Part shown: positions 16,397-24,288 of the stretch, piece after piece | How the letters are laid out: each line of letters begins with the position of its first letter | Numbering within the stretch: the stretch's first letter is position 1 | NCBI RefSeq assembly: GCF_004335005.1 | Contig: NZ_RQRT01000007.1 | Coordinates: forward strand, 19,958 to 83,957 | DNA length: 64,000 bases | Reading direction: 5' to 3' | Origin: Paracoccus nototheniae | Lineage (GTDB): Bacteria; Pseudomonadota; Alphaproteobacteria; Rhodobacterales; Rhodobacteraceae | Made by a program: the position numbers and the translations under genes | The notes under the pieces: generated by a model | Told to the model about the DNA's origin: nothing | Seen by the model: the letters and a program-made list of their open reading frames with translations, nothing else | Databases searched by the model: none

Positions 16397-17585
16397 TCCC
16401 CATCCCCTGCCCGAAACAGGGCCGCGCGAGACGTCAAGGATCGAGCAAGGGCCTGTTGGCAACTGGGGCCTGACGTTTGCATCCCCGATCCTTGCGCTGT
16501 TGCTGTCCAGCGCGGCGGTGGCGCAGGGCGTCCCGATTGTCGATCCGGCCAAGGTTATACAAGAAGCCCAAATCACCGACCTAGAAAGGGAAGATCTCGC
16601 CCGGCAGCGGGAGAAGGCCGCAGAAGCGCGCCTTCGCCTCGAAGCCGACCGCGAGCAGGTCGAGGCGCTTGAAGACGTCACTGGGGGGATGACCTTGCCC
16701 GATGACGGCGCCGGGGCGCGGGACATGCTGTCCGACCTTGAAGAGAGTGCAGCCCCGTCAGCGGAAGTCTACGCCACCGACAATAGCGCCGCCGCCGACC
16801 GGCTGTTCAGCGGTGATCGCGAAAACGTCGAACAGATCATCATCCGCGCGGCGCAGGACACCCATCATATGCAGCGCGCCGGGCTGTCGCTGATCCAGTG
16901 GCGGTGCTGGTTGCAGGCACTGATCTGGCAGGAAAGCCGGTTCAATCCCCATGCCCAATCACCGGTCGGGGCCTATGGCCTCACCCAGATTATGGAGGCC
17001 ACTGCTGGCGATTTGGGTATTCAAGGAACCTACAGATCGGACCCCTATGTGCAGGCCGAAGGTGGGGCGCGCTATCTGGCGCAGCGGCTGAATGAGTTCG
17101 ACGGCGACATGATCCTGGCGCTGGCGGCCTACAATGCCGGGGCGGGGAACGTCCGGAGATATGGCGGGGTGCCGCCCTTTCCGGAAACCCAGAAATACGT
17201 CCAGATCATCCCGACCAAGTATCGCGAATACATGGCCGCCCTCGGTGCAGCCGACCAGATCGGCAGCATCGAAGCCAGCTATATGGCGAATGCCGACCGG
17301 GCGATGATCGGCGGGGCCACCGCGGAATATGCGGATGAGGCCGGGCAGGACATGGGGCTGGCGATGACCCGGCTCGAAGATGCCATGTCGCGCCTCGGGA
17401 ACACCACGAACGCGGCTGAGGCCATGGCGCTGAACAGCTATGTTCGGGCCGAATTTGCCCGGCTGCTTGTGATCCGGACGCGGCTGGTCGCGGCGCGGTC
17501 CAAGCCCATGTCGGCTGAGCAGGTCGCTGCGGCGTCAGCTTTCGCGCAGGAACGCGCATTCATGAATTTTGAAGGGGGATTGTAA
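16383..17585 (+). CDS. Second T4SS lytic transglycosylase with extended coiled N- and C-terminal regions
   Basis: A 400-residue protein. A hydrophobic export segment (about residues 30-45) is followed by a charged coiled coil (LEREDLARQREKAAEARLRL). The central SLT domain has LIWQESRFNPHAQSPVGAYG (catalytic Glu), LTQIMEATAGDLGIQ and LAAYNAGAGNVRRYGGVPPF. A helical C-terminal third (about 300-400) is unlike VirB1. GAGG is nine bases before ATG 16383. Codons 14-27 lie in a 42-bp sequence repeated in inverse orientation at two other sites. The operon therefore has two transglycosylases; the C-terminal extension may be a VirB5-like or scaffold domain (inference). Confidence 0.82.
   Translation: MRNRDPHPLPETGPRETSRIEQGPVGNWGLTFASPILALLLSSAAVAQGVPIVDPAKVIQEAQITDLEREDLARQREKAAEARLRLEADREQVEALEDVTGGMTLPDDGAGARDMLSDLEESAAPSAEVYATDNSAAADRLFSGDRENVEQIIIRAAQDTHHMQRAGLSLIQWRCWLQALIWQESRFNPHAQSPVGAYGLTQIMEATAGDLGIQGTYRSDPYVQAEGGARYLAQRLNEFDGDMILALAAYNAGAGNVRRYGGVPPFPETQKYVQIIPTKYREYMAALGAADQIGSIEASYMANADRAMIGGATAEYADEAGQDMGLAMTRLEDAMSRLGNTTNAAEAMALNSYVRAEFARLLVIRTRLVAARSKPMSAEQVAAASAFAQERAFMNFEGGL
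16422..16463 (+). repeat. 42-bp interspersed element, copy inside a coding region
   Basis: This 42-bp segment matches, with one mismatch, the reverse complement of 33550-33591 and 38339-38380. It starts CCGCGCGAGACGTCAAGGAT and ends GGCAAC; the mismatch is at 16457. It encodes residues 14-27 of the second transglycosylase, ahead of its hydrophobic export segment. Confidence 0.8.
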
Positions 17586-17586
17586 G

Positions 17587-18381
17587 ATGCGGATTGCATT
17601 CAAAGGACTGATCGTCGGGGCAGGTTTGGGACTGACCTCTATGCTGGCATTGACCCTTCCGGCTTCGGCGCAGGGTGTGCCGACCTTCGACAGGGAGTCG
17701 ATCACCCAACTTCTGCTTCAGATCGAAAATATGCTGGAGGATGCTGGTATTCAAAGCAATATGCTGGACAACTTCCGCGAACAGCTGGCCGCGTTGCAGG
17801 AACAGACTTCCGAACTGCAACAGATCTATGCCGTCCTGACCGGCAATGCCGACATTCAGGGCCTTCTCATGGGCGGTGGTCTGGATGCGGTTCTCGATCC
17901 GAAAATGACCAGCATCCTGCAAGCAGCCAACTCGGCATCCTCGGGTGACTGGACGGGCCTGTCTTCGGGCTACCGTTCAGAAATTCAGGCCGCTGCGCAA
18001 ACGACCATGACCGGGGCTGGCCTCGATCCCGCGCGGGTCGAAGAAATGGGCCGGACCGGCAGCGTGGCAGAAAGACGTGCCGCAGGTCAGGCCACGACCG
18101 GCGCGCTGGTGGCGGCCTCGGCCGACACCGCGCAGCGCGAAACGGCGGTCAGCCTGCAACGCCTCGACAGTCTGGTGGGGGAAATCCCGCAGCAGACCGG
18201 CATCAAGGAAGCGATCGATTTGAACACGCGGATGATGGGCGAAGCCGTCAGTGAGCTGATCAAGAACAACCAGCTGCTCGCGATCCAGAGCTACGGGATG
18301 GGCATGTCGGACGTGTCGCAGGCCAGTGCCTGGGCGCAGGAGCAACAGATGCTCGATTTCACCATGCCGGATTTGCAGTGA
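17587..18381 (+). CDS. VirB5/TrbJ-like minor pilus protein with C-terminal DFTMPDL tail
   Basis: A 264-residue exported protein: signal peptide to PASAQG, then long amphipathic helices (QLLLQIENMLEDAG, NFREQLAALQEQTSELQQIY) typical of VirB5/TrbJ tip proteins. From family knowledge it caps the T-pilus and mediates adhesion. The protein ends MLDFTMPDLQ; DFTMPDL (residues 257-263) recurs twice in the T4SS protein at 22207. A GGGGG SD precedes ATG 17587. Position between virB4 and virB8 supports the call. Confidence 0.75.
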   Translation: MRIAFKGLIVGAGLGLTSMLALTLPASAQGVPTFDRESITQLLLQIENMLEDAGIQSNMLDNFREQLAALQEQTSELQQIYAVLTGNADIQGLLMGGGLDAVLDPKMTSILQAANSASSGDWTGLSSGYRSEIQAAAQTTMTGAGLDPARVEEMGRTGSVAERRAAGQATTGALVAASADTAQRETAVSLQRLDSLVGEIPQQTGIKEAIDLNTRMMGEAVSELIKNNQLLAIQSYGMGMSDVSQASAWAQEQQMLDFTMPDLQ

Positions 18382-18389
18382 GGCCACCG

Positions 18390-19088
18390 ATGTTCAATCG
18401 CAAAAACAATAAGGCGCAAGCCGCATCCGTCGCGAACCGGAGAGTCAGCGAAACCGAGGAAGAGCTGATCTATGGCGAGCGCCGGCGCGGCGCCTTCTGG
18501 CAGAAATTCGGCGTCGCGGGATGGGGCTTTGGGGCCATTGGCTGCATCATGGCGGCGGTGATCGCAGCCAGTCATGAAACCCCTGCCCCGGTTCTGGTGC
18601 CGTTCGATCCGACCAGCGGCATGGCTCTGCCAATGGTCAATCTGGAAACGATCTCTGTCACCAATCGTGATGCGGTCGTGCAGTCGCTGGTCCATGCCTA
18701 TGTCCGCGACCGGGAAACCTACAGCATGCTCGACAATGACCTTCGGGTCCGCTCGGTGCTGGCACGGTCGTCAGGGGCCGCGCTGCAATCCATGCGCAGC
18801 CTCTGGTCGTCGGAAAACCCGGATTATCCGCAGAGCAAATACGGGCCGCGCGCCCGCATGGATGTGGAAGTTCTTTCGGTCACGCTGATCACCAATGACC
18901 GGGCACAGGTGCGGCTGCGCAAGCGTCTGCAGGACGATGATGGGGAAACCCAGGGGCTGTTCACGGTCACGCTGGCGTTCCGCTACGACACCACCGAAGC
19001 CCGTTCTCTTGAAGAGGTCTGGACCAACCCGTTCGGCTTCTCGGTCTACGAATATGCAATCACGTCTGACAGGTCGGAGGTCCAATGA
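18390..19088 (+). CDS. virB8: VirB8 inner-membrane T4SS assembly protein
   Basis: A 232-residue protein with a short basic cytoplasmic N-terminus, one membrane helix (GVAGWGFGAIGCIMAAVIAAS) and a periplasmic NTF2-like domain (VVQSLVHAYVRDRETY, SLEEVWTNPFGFSVYEYAI). VirB8 nucleates the channel and contacts VirB9 and VirB10. GAGG lies six to seven bases before ATG 18390. It overlaps virB9 by 4 bp. Confidence 0.9.
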   Translation: MFNRKNNKAQAASVANRRVSETEEELIYGERRRGAFWQKFGVAGWGFGAIGCIMAAVIAASHETPAPVLVPFDPTSGMALPMVNLETISVTNRDAVVQSLVHAYVRDRETYSMLDNDLRVRSVLARSSGAALQSMRSLWSSENPDYPQSKYGPRARMDVEVLSVTLITNDRAQVRLRKRLQDDDGETQGLFTVTLAFRYDTTEARSLEEVWTNPFGFSVYEYAITSDRSEVQ

Positions 19089-19798
19089 TGCAGGGCATTC
19101 GGATCATTGTTGCCATGTGCGCGGCCAGCATGGGGGCGTCGAGCGCCTTGGCGGAAGTCACCCCTCGGGCGGGCAATCTCGATGCCCGTGTCCGTTATGC
19201 GCAATGGGTCGATGGACAGGTCTACCGTGTCCAGACGCAGGTTGGCCGGGTCACGTCCGTGGAGTTCGGCCCGGATGAACAGATCACCTCCGTGGTCGCG
19301 GGCGATACCGTCAGCTTCAATTTCGATGCGGTGCCGGGCGGCAGCGCTTTCGTGATGAAGCCCACGGCCAGCGGGGCCGCCACGAACATCAACGTCTATA
19401 CCAACAAGCGGCAGTATTATTTCGAAGTCTCGGAAAGCGCCTCGGCGCAGTTCTCGGTTGTCCGCTTCACCTATCCGCGCGGCTCGGGCGGCACCACGCC
19501 CGCGAACCGTCAGGTCGCGCGGGGTCCACTGAACCACGACTATGGCGGCAGCATCGTCAACGGCACCACACCCACGGAAGTCTGGGATGATGGGGCCTTC
19601 ACCTACTTCAAATTCCGCCGCAATGGCGAATTGCCCGCGATCTTCAAGGTCACGGCGGGTCAGGAAATCACCGTCAATTCCCAGACCATGCCCGATGGCG
19701 TGGTGCGCGTGACTGGCACCAGCCCGTTCTGGATGCTGCGCTTGGGTCAGGTTGAATCCACCGTGGGGATGATGAAAGCCGTGAGGTTGGTGCAATGA
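19085..19798 (+). CDS. virB9: VirB9 outer-membrane core complex protein
   Basis: A 237-residue protein with a signal peptide (ending SSALAE), an N-terminal beta domain (DARVRYAQWVDGQVYRVQTQ) and the conserved C-terminal part NHDYGGSIVNGTTPTEVWDD, then FTYFKFRRNGELPAIF. VirB9 forms the ring around VirB10 with VirB7. It overlaps virB8 and virB10 by 4 bp each, indicating translational coupling. Confidence 0.92.
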   Translation: MMQGIRIIVAMCAASMGASSALAEVTPRAGNLDARVRYAQWVDGQVYRVQTQVGRVTSVEFGPDEQITSVVAGDTVSFNFDAVPGGSAFVMKPTASGAATNINVYTNKRQYYFEVSESASAQFSVVRFTYPRGSGGTTPANRQVARGPLNHDYGGSIVNGTTPTEVWDDGAFTYFKFRRNGELPAIFKVTAGQEITVNSQTMPDGVVRVTGTSPFWMLRLGQVESTVGMMKAVRLVQ

Positions 19799-21201
19799 GC
19801 GAACAAGAAAATATCGACCTGCGCGAGCGCCTGGCCGGGATGAACAAGGCTGCCGCCCCTGCCGCGACAAAGCCCCGGCCTGCCGCCAGTGCGGCAAAGC
19901 TGACCGGGCTTTTGTGCGGGGCGGCGGCTCTGGCCGGGCTGGTCTACGTCTATTCGCAGCCCGAGGGTGAGGCGGATCTGGACGTTCGGCAGGCCAGCGA
20001 GTTCCAGAATGAAGGCAGTGGCTTCGGCAATCTCGAAAACACGCCGCGTCCAGCGGCGGCAGAGCCTGAACCCGTGGAGGTTGCGGAACCCGAACCCGCT
20101 CCTGCCAATGACAATTCCGAAGTGGTCGAACTGATCCGGGGGCTGCAAGACCAGATCGACCGGCTGTCGGCTCCCCCGGCAGATGACGGCACCGACGCGC
20201 CGGAAATCGACACAGCCGCCCTCGATGCCTTGCGCGACGAGCTGGGCGAGCTGCGCAACGAAGCGGAGGCCCGTGAGCGCGAGTTGCAATCCACACTCAG
20301 CACTCGTGATCGGGAAATCGCCCGCCTCAACAATGAAATGAACATGCAGCGCCTTCGCGGCGACGATAGCGTCCTGCCCGGCAGCGACGACGATCTTCTG
20401 ACACAGCGCCGCCAGTCGGCAGAGGAAGCCGCACAGCTGGAACAGGCCCGCATGCAGTCATCCATGATCGCCCTCGGTGGGGGCGGCAGCGGGGCGGCAG
20501 GTGCCGTCGCCGATGCGGCGGGTTCGGGCGATGGTGCTGCCGCGCAACAGGCCGCCCGGCTCAGCAGTGACGCGCAGTTCGTGCGCGATGCCGGGCGTCC
20601 TGTTCAGGTGCAGCGCGCGGAAATTATCGTCAATCCGTCCAACACCGTTACGCAGGGCACAATGATTCAGGCGGTGCTGGAAACGGCCATCGACTCGACG
20701 CTTGAAGGGCCAATCCGGGGCCTCGTGACAACCGATGTGGTGGCCTATGACGGATCGCGCATCCTGATCCCGCGCGGGTCGCGCCTGATTGGCAGCTATT
20801 CCGCCGATGTGGAAACCGGCCAAAACCGGCTTCTGGTGGCATGGGAACGCATCATCATGCCCGACAACCAGTCGGTGCAGATCAGCTCCTTCGGTGGCGA
20901 TGCCCTGGGCCGTTCCGGCACTACCGGCAGGGTCAACAATCACTTCTTCCGCCGCTTCGGTGCTGCCGCGCTGATTTCTACAATCTCGGCCATCCCATCA
21001 CTTTTGGAAGATGACAGCAGCGACGGCGGCGTGACCATTTCCACGGGTGGATCAAACGATGCCGCAACCGGTGTCTCGGACGCCCTCGGCGGCGCCACGG
21101 ACTCTGCCATCGGCCAGTATGTCTCGATGCCTCCCACGATCACCGTGAACCAAGGCACCCGGATCGCCGTCATGGTGGACCGCGATCTGGAGATATTCTG
21201 A
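19795..21201 (+). CDS. virB10: VirB10 (TrbI-like) envelope-spanning core protein
   Basis: A 468-residue protein: cytoplasmic N-terminus, membrane helix near residues 35-55 (LTGLLCGAAALAGLVYVY), a Glu/Pro/Ala-rich linker, a coiled coil (ALRDELGELRNEAEARERE), and the TrbI domain with TVTQGTMIQAVLETAIDSTL, YDGSRILIPRGSRLIGSY and QGTRIAVMVDRDLEIF. It spans both membranes and transmits ATPase energy to open the outer channel. It directly precedes virB11. Confidence 0.93.
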   Translation: MSEQENIDLRERLAGMNKAAAPAATKPRPAASAAKLTGLLCGAAALAGLVYVYSQPEGEADLDVRQASEFQNEGSGFGNLENTPRPAAAEPEPVEVAEPEPAPANDNSEVVELIRGLQDQIDRLSAPPADDGTDAPEIDTAALDALRDELGELRNEAEARERELQSTLSTRDREIARLNNEMNMQRLRGDDSVLPGSDDDLLTQRRQSAEEAAQLEQARMQSSMIALGGGGSGAAGAVADAAGSGDGAAAQQAARLSSDAQFVRDAGRPVQVQRAEIIVNPSNTVTQGTMIQAVLETAIDSTLEGPIRGLVTTDVVAYDGSRILIPRGSRLIGSYSADVETGQNRLLVAWERIIMPDNQSVQISSFGGDALGRSGTTGRVNNHFFRRFGAAALISTISAIPSLLEDDSSDGGVTISTGGSNDAATGVSDALGGATDSAIGQYVSMPPTITVNQGTRIAVMVDRDLEIF

Positions 21202-21203
21202 TC

Positions 21204-22214
21204 ATGAACGACATGACCCATGGCAGCTATCTGGACGAAGCACTGGCACGGATCGGGGCTGTCATCGACAGCCCCGCACTGGTGGAAATCGCGATCAACC
21301 CGGACGGACGCATCTGGTCGCTGGAACACGGCGATCCGGCGATGAAGCTGGAAGCGCGCCACCCGATGAACCGGCAGGAAGTCACGGACCTGGGCCGCAT
21401 CATCGCCAGCGCGGGCAAGCTGACGCTCGGAACGAACGCCCCGATCATTTCCACCTCTGTGACCTACAGGGATCGACCGATCCGGGCGCAGGTCGTGGCA
21501 GAGCCTGCGGTGCTGTCGGGTGCGGCAATCTCAATGCGGTTCTTCTCGTCCCTGCCGCTCGACAAGATCCGGGTGAAATATCTGCACGGTCAGGAATACT
21601 CGGTGGACAAGGCCCGTGCCGAGACAAAGCATGAGCTGAAACGGCTGGCAGCATCCGGCGATATTGATGCCGCCATGGCCTTCATTGTCGACCACAAGAT
21701 GAACGCCCTGATCGCGGGCGCGACCGACAGCGGCAAGACGGTCTTTGCCCGCAAGATGCTATCCTATGTCAGCGACAGTGAACGGATGATCACCATCGAG
21801 GATGCCTCTGAGCTGGTCCCGACGCAGCCCAACGTGGTGACGCTGATTGCGGATCGGGACAGCCGAACAAGGACGCCGGACATTCTTCTGACCTCCTGTC
21901 TGCGGATGCGCCCTGACCGGCTGATCGTGGGCGAGGTTCGCGGCAAGGAAGCCATGACCTTCATCGAAGCGATCAACACCGGTCACGGAGGGTCGATGAC
22001 CACGATTCATGCTGAAACCCCGAAACTGGCTTTGTTCAAGCTCGCCATCATGGCGCTGAAATCCGAGCTGCCGCTGACCTATGCCGACACGCTGCGCTAC
22101 ATCGGCGGTTCGATCGATGTGGTGATCCAGACGGGCCGCGCAGGTGGCGATCGCGGGGTTCTGGAATTTTACATTCCCGATACGGGCGACAACGGAGAAC
22201 ACGACAATGCTTGA
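21204..22214 (+). CDS. virB11: VirB11 hexameric traffic ATPase
   Basis: A 336-residue ATPase with Walker A GATDSGKT (Asp where the family usually has Gly), Asp box ITIEDASEL, Walker B-like RLIVGEVRGKEA and His box GHGGSMTTIHAE. VirB11 cooperates with VirB4 in pilus assembly and substrate transfer at the inner membrane. It starts 2 bp after virB10 and overlaps the next gene by 8 bp. Confidence 0.92.
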   Translation: MNDMTHGSYLDEALARIGAVIDSPALVEIAINPDGRIWSLEHGDPAMKLEARHPMNRQEVTDLGRIIASAGKLTLGTNAPIISTSVTYRDRPIRAQVVAEPAVLSGAAISMRFFSSLPLDKIRVKYLHGQEYSVDKARAETKHELKRLAASGDIDAAMAFIVDHKMNALIAGATDSGKTVFARKMLSYVSDSERMITIEDASELVPTQPNVVTLIADRDSRTRTPDILLTSCLRMRPDRLIVGEVRGKEAMTFIEAINTGHGGSMTTIHAETPKLALFKLAIMALKSELPLTYADTLRYIGGSIDVVIQTGRAGGDRGVLEFYIPDTGDNGEHDNA

Positions 22215-22794
22215 TCGAAAAACCCTTGTGATCGGTGCGGCATCACTCGCCGTTGGCGTGGCAATTGGTGGCGTCTTCCTCGGGAATGCGCCTCACGCTG
22301 AAACGTCCCCTGTCATTCAGGCTGAGCGGGACTTCATGGACTTCACCATGCCCGACTTGGCGCGGTCAGATGAAACTCGCGGCACAAATGAACCAGATGT
22401 TGAGCCGCCCGCGTCACAGACGGAAAAGGACTTCATGGACTTCACCATGCCCGACTTGTCGCAGTCTCAGGGCGTTGAAGAAACGACCCGCCATGGATGC
22501 GTGAAGCCAGCACGCCCGCAATGGGCCGTAAATCGATCCCCACAAGAGGCTGATAACGCCGTATTGCTGAAAGCCATTTATGACATGCGGCGTTACGAAA
22601 ATATAATCGAAACCAACTCATGTCCGTGTGATATTGAGCATCCGTCATGGAACAGTGCGGATCAGGAATACAACGAAGTCGCAACAGGTAAAGACAGGGC
22701 TGAAATACAAGACCTTGGTGGAGAGGTTCTGCGCGAAGTTGCGCGGCTTCTGAAACCTTCGCTAGACATATGCCGCGAACAGCGGGGGCGTTGA
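22207..22794 (+). CDS. Membrane-anchored T4SS accessory protein with two DFTMPDL repeats
   Basis: A 195-residue protein: an N-terminal anchor (LVIGAASLAVGVAIGGVFLG), then two copies of DFMDFTMPDL (DFTMPDL at residues 45-51 and 78-84) separated by an acidic, Pro-rich linker, then a C-terminal Cys-rich domain (TRHGCVKPARPQW, TNSCPCDIEHPSW, LDICREQ). The C-terminal part may be a disulfide-linked periplasmic domain. The repeated peptide matches the C-terminal tail of the VirB5-like protein in the same operon. No family was recognised; position between virB11 and virB6 indicates a T4SS role. Confidence 0.6.
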   Translation: MLDRKTLVIGAASLAVGVAIGGVFLGNAPHAETSPVIQAERDFMDFTMPDLARSDETRGTNEPDVEPPASQTEKDFMDFTMPDLSQSQGVEETTRHGCVKPARPQWAVNRSPQEADNAVLLKAIYDMRRYENIIETNSCPCDIEHPSWNSADQEYNEVATGKDRAEIQDLGGEVLREVARLLKPSLDICREQRGR

Positions 22795-22795
22795 A

Positions 22796-23860
22796 ATGGC
22801 TATTGTCGCACCAATCGTCAATTCAGCAGAAAGTTTTCTGGTCAATGCCGCAAGATCGACGTTCCTTGGCCTTGTTGAAGCGTCTGGCACCCTCGTCGGC
22901 TATATGGCTGTTCTTGCGGTAGCCTTGGTGGGTATCAACATGATGGTTCAGCTGCGCCCGATGGCATGGGCAAATTGCCTGAGCCTGATGATAAAGCTGG
23001 CTCTGATCGGGATCTTTGCGTGGAACTGGAACCAATTCTGGGGTGTCGCTGATGGTATCCTGAGCGCCATAGAAGCAACAGCTGGTGGCATCCTTGCTTC
23101 AAGCGGAAACGGACTAAGCGGCCCATCAATCAATGACGGATTTGCAAGCGCAATTGATCGGTTGATGATCCAATTCACCAATGCTGCTACAAGTATCGCA
23201 GAGGATATGGGGGGATATTTTACCTCGGCTATTGTGTCAGGCATTTGCGTTCTGCTCATAGGGTTCATCTCGGCAGTATCGGCTCTGCTCATTTTGTTCC
23301 CCAAAGTCGTGATTACTGTTCTTTTGGGGTTAGCTCCTATCGTGATCGCAATGACCCTCTTTGAGGCGACAAAGGGGTTCTTCGAAAGGTGGATGTCCGC
23401 CTGCATCAGCTGGTCGCTTTACCCCTTGTTCATTGCCTCGATTTTTTCGATCATGATTTCCATGGGAACCGATATGATCGACCGTATCGGCACCGATGGC
23501 TATACCAGCATTGGTGCATTTGTCCCCTTCATTGTCCTGATGATCCTTATCCTCCTTTGCATGGCTCTTCTGCCGATGCTTGTCACAACCGTGTCGGGCA
23601 ACATTCAGATGGCTGGTGTTATCGCGACTGGCAGCAGGTTTATGGGCCAAGGAAAGAGCGTCATGAATGCTGGAAAGGGCGCAGCGGCGACAACCGCAGC
23701 CTTGGCGAAAGCTCCGGGGCAGACAATGCGCGGTGAAAATGCCGTAGGCCGCGCAGGTCAGGCGTTCGCAGCCACCCCATCAGTTTTTCAGGCGACGACA
23801 GGGGTTGCAGAGTCCATAAATAGAATGCAGGACAAAGCTCGAACACTAGGAAAAAGATAA
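22796..23860 (+). CDS. virB6: VirB6 (TrbL-like) polytopic T4SS channel protein
   Basis: A 354-residue protein with about six hydrophobic segments, including VGYMAVLAVALVGINMMVQL, ISAVSALLILFPKVVITVLL and ALLPMLVTTVSGNIQMAGV, and a polar Ala/Gly-rich tail. This is the architecture of VirB6/TrbL, the inner-membrane channel subunit. It is last of the virB genes and starts 1 bp after the preceding stop. Codon use is less GC-biased than in virB4-virB11. Confidence 0.82.
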   Translation: MAIVAPIVNSAESFLVNAARSTFLGLVEASGTLVGYMAVLAVALVGINMMVQLRPMAWANCLSLMIKLALIGIFAWNWNQFWGVADGILSAIEATAGGILASSGNGLSGPSINDGFASAIDRLMIQFTNAATSIAEDMGGYFTSAIVSGICVLLIGFISAVSALLILFPKVVITVLLGLAPIVIAMTLFEATKGFFERWMSACISWSLYPLFIASIFSIMISMGTDMIDRIGTDGYTSIGAFVPFIVLMILILLCMALLPMLVTTVSGNIQMAGVIATGSRFMGQGKSVMNAGKGAAATTAALAKAPGQTMRGENAVGRAGQAFAATPSVFQATTGVAESINRMQDKARTLGKR

Positions 23861-23922
23861 TCGCACAAGCGAGGGGCATAAGAGCAACCTGTGGCTGCCC
23901 TTACTTTAGAGAAGGAAGTCTA

Positions 23923-24237
23923 ATGAATATTGATCTTGAAAATATGTCGCTGAAAGAACTCCGCGACCTCCAGAAAGCTGTTGGACGGCAGATTGACGGC
24001 TTTGAGGCCAAGAAAAAAGAAAAGGCAATGGCCGCAGCACAGCAAGCGGCAGAGGAACACGGGTTCTCTCTGAAAGATCTGCTTGGCGGTGGGAAGTCGG
24101 TCAAATCGACCGTAGCGCCCAAGTATACCAATCCAGAGGATGCCTCATCGACATGGACAGGCCGGGGTCGCCAGCCGCTTTGGGTAAAGGGTCATCTGGA
24201 CGCGGGTGGCAATCTTGATGATCTACTGATTAAGTAA
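23923..24237 (+). CDS. H-NS-family nucleoid protein (xenogeneic silencer-like)
   Basis: A 104-residue protein: a coiled-coil oligomerisation helix (ELRDLQKAVGRQIDGFEAKKK), a linker, and the C-terminal H-NS DNA-binding signature PKYTNPEDASSTWTGRGRQP followed by LW. Such proteins bind AT-rich DNA and silence it, and plasmid copies often limit the fitness cost of carriage. It is the last plus-strand gene before a strong terminator and may repress the conjugation genes or the AT-rich accessory genes. Confidence 0.88.
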   Translation: MNIDLENMSLKELRDLQKAVGRQIDGFEAKKKEKAMAAAQQAAEEHGFSLKDLLGGGKSVKSTVAPKYTNPEDASSTWTGRGRQPLWVKGHLDAGGNLDDLLIK

Positions 24238-24256
24238 ATAGCTTGGAACAAAAGAG

Positions 24257-24288
24257 AGCAGGCGGCCTTTCGGCCGCCTGCTTTTTTA
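24257..24288. terminator. Strong terminator between convergent hns-like and coupling-protein genes
   Basis: AGCAGGCGGCC (24257-24267) and GGCCGCCTGCT (24272-24282) form an 11-bp GC-rich stem around a 4-base loop, followed by a run of T. The opposite strand also shows several T after the stem, so it may act in both directions. Confidence 0.85.
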
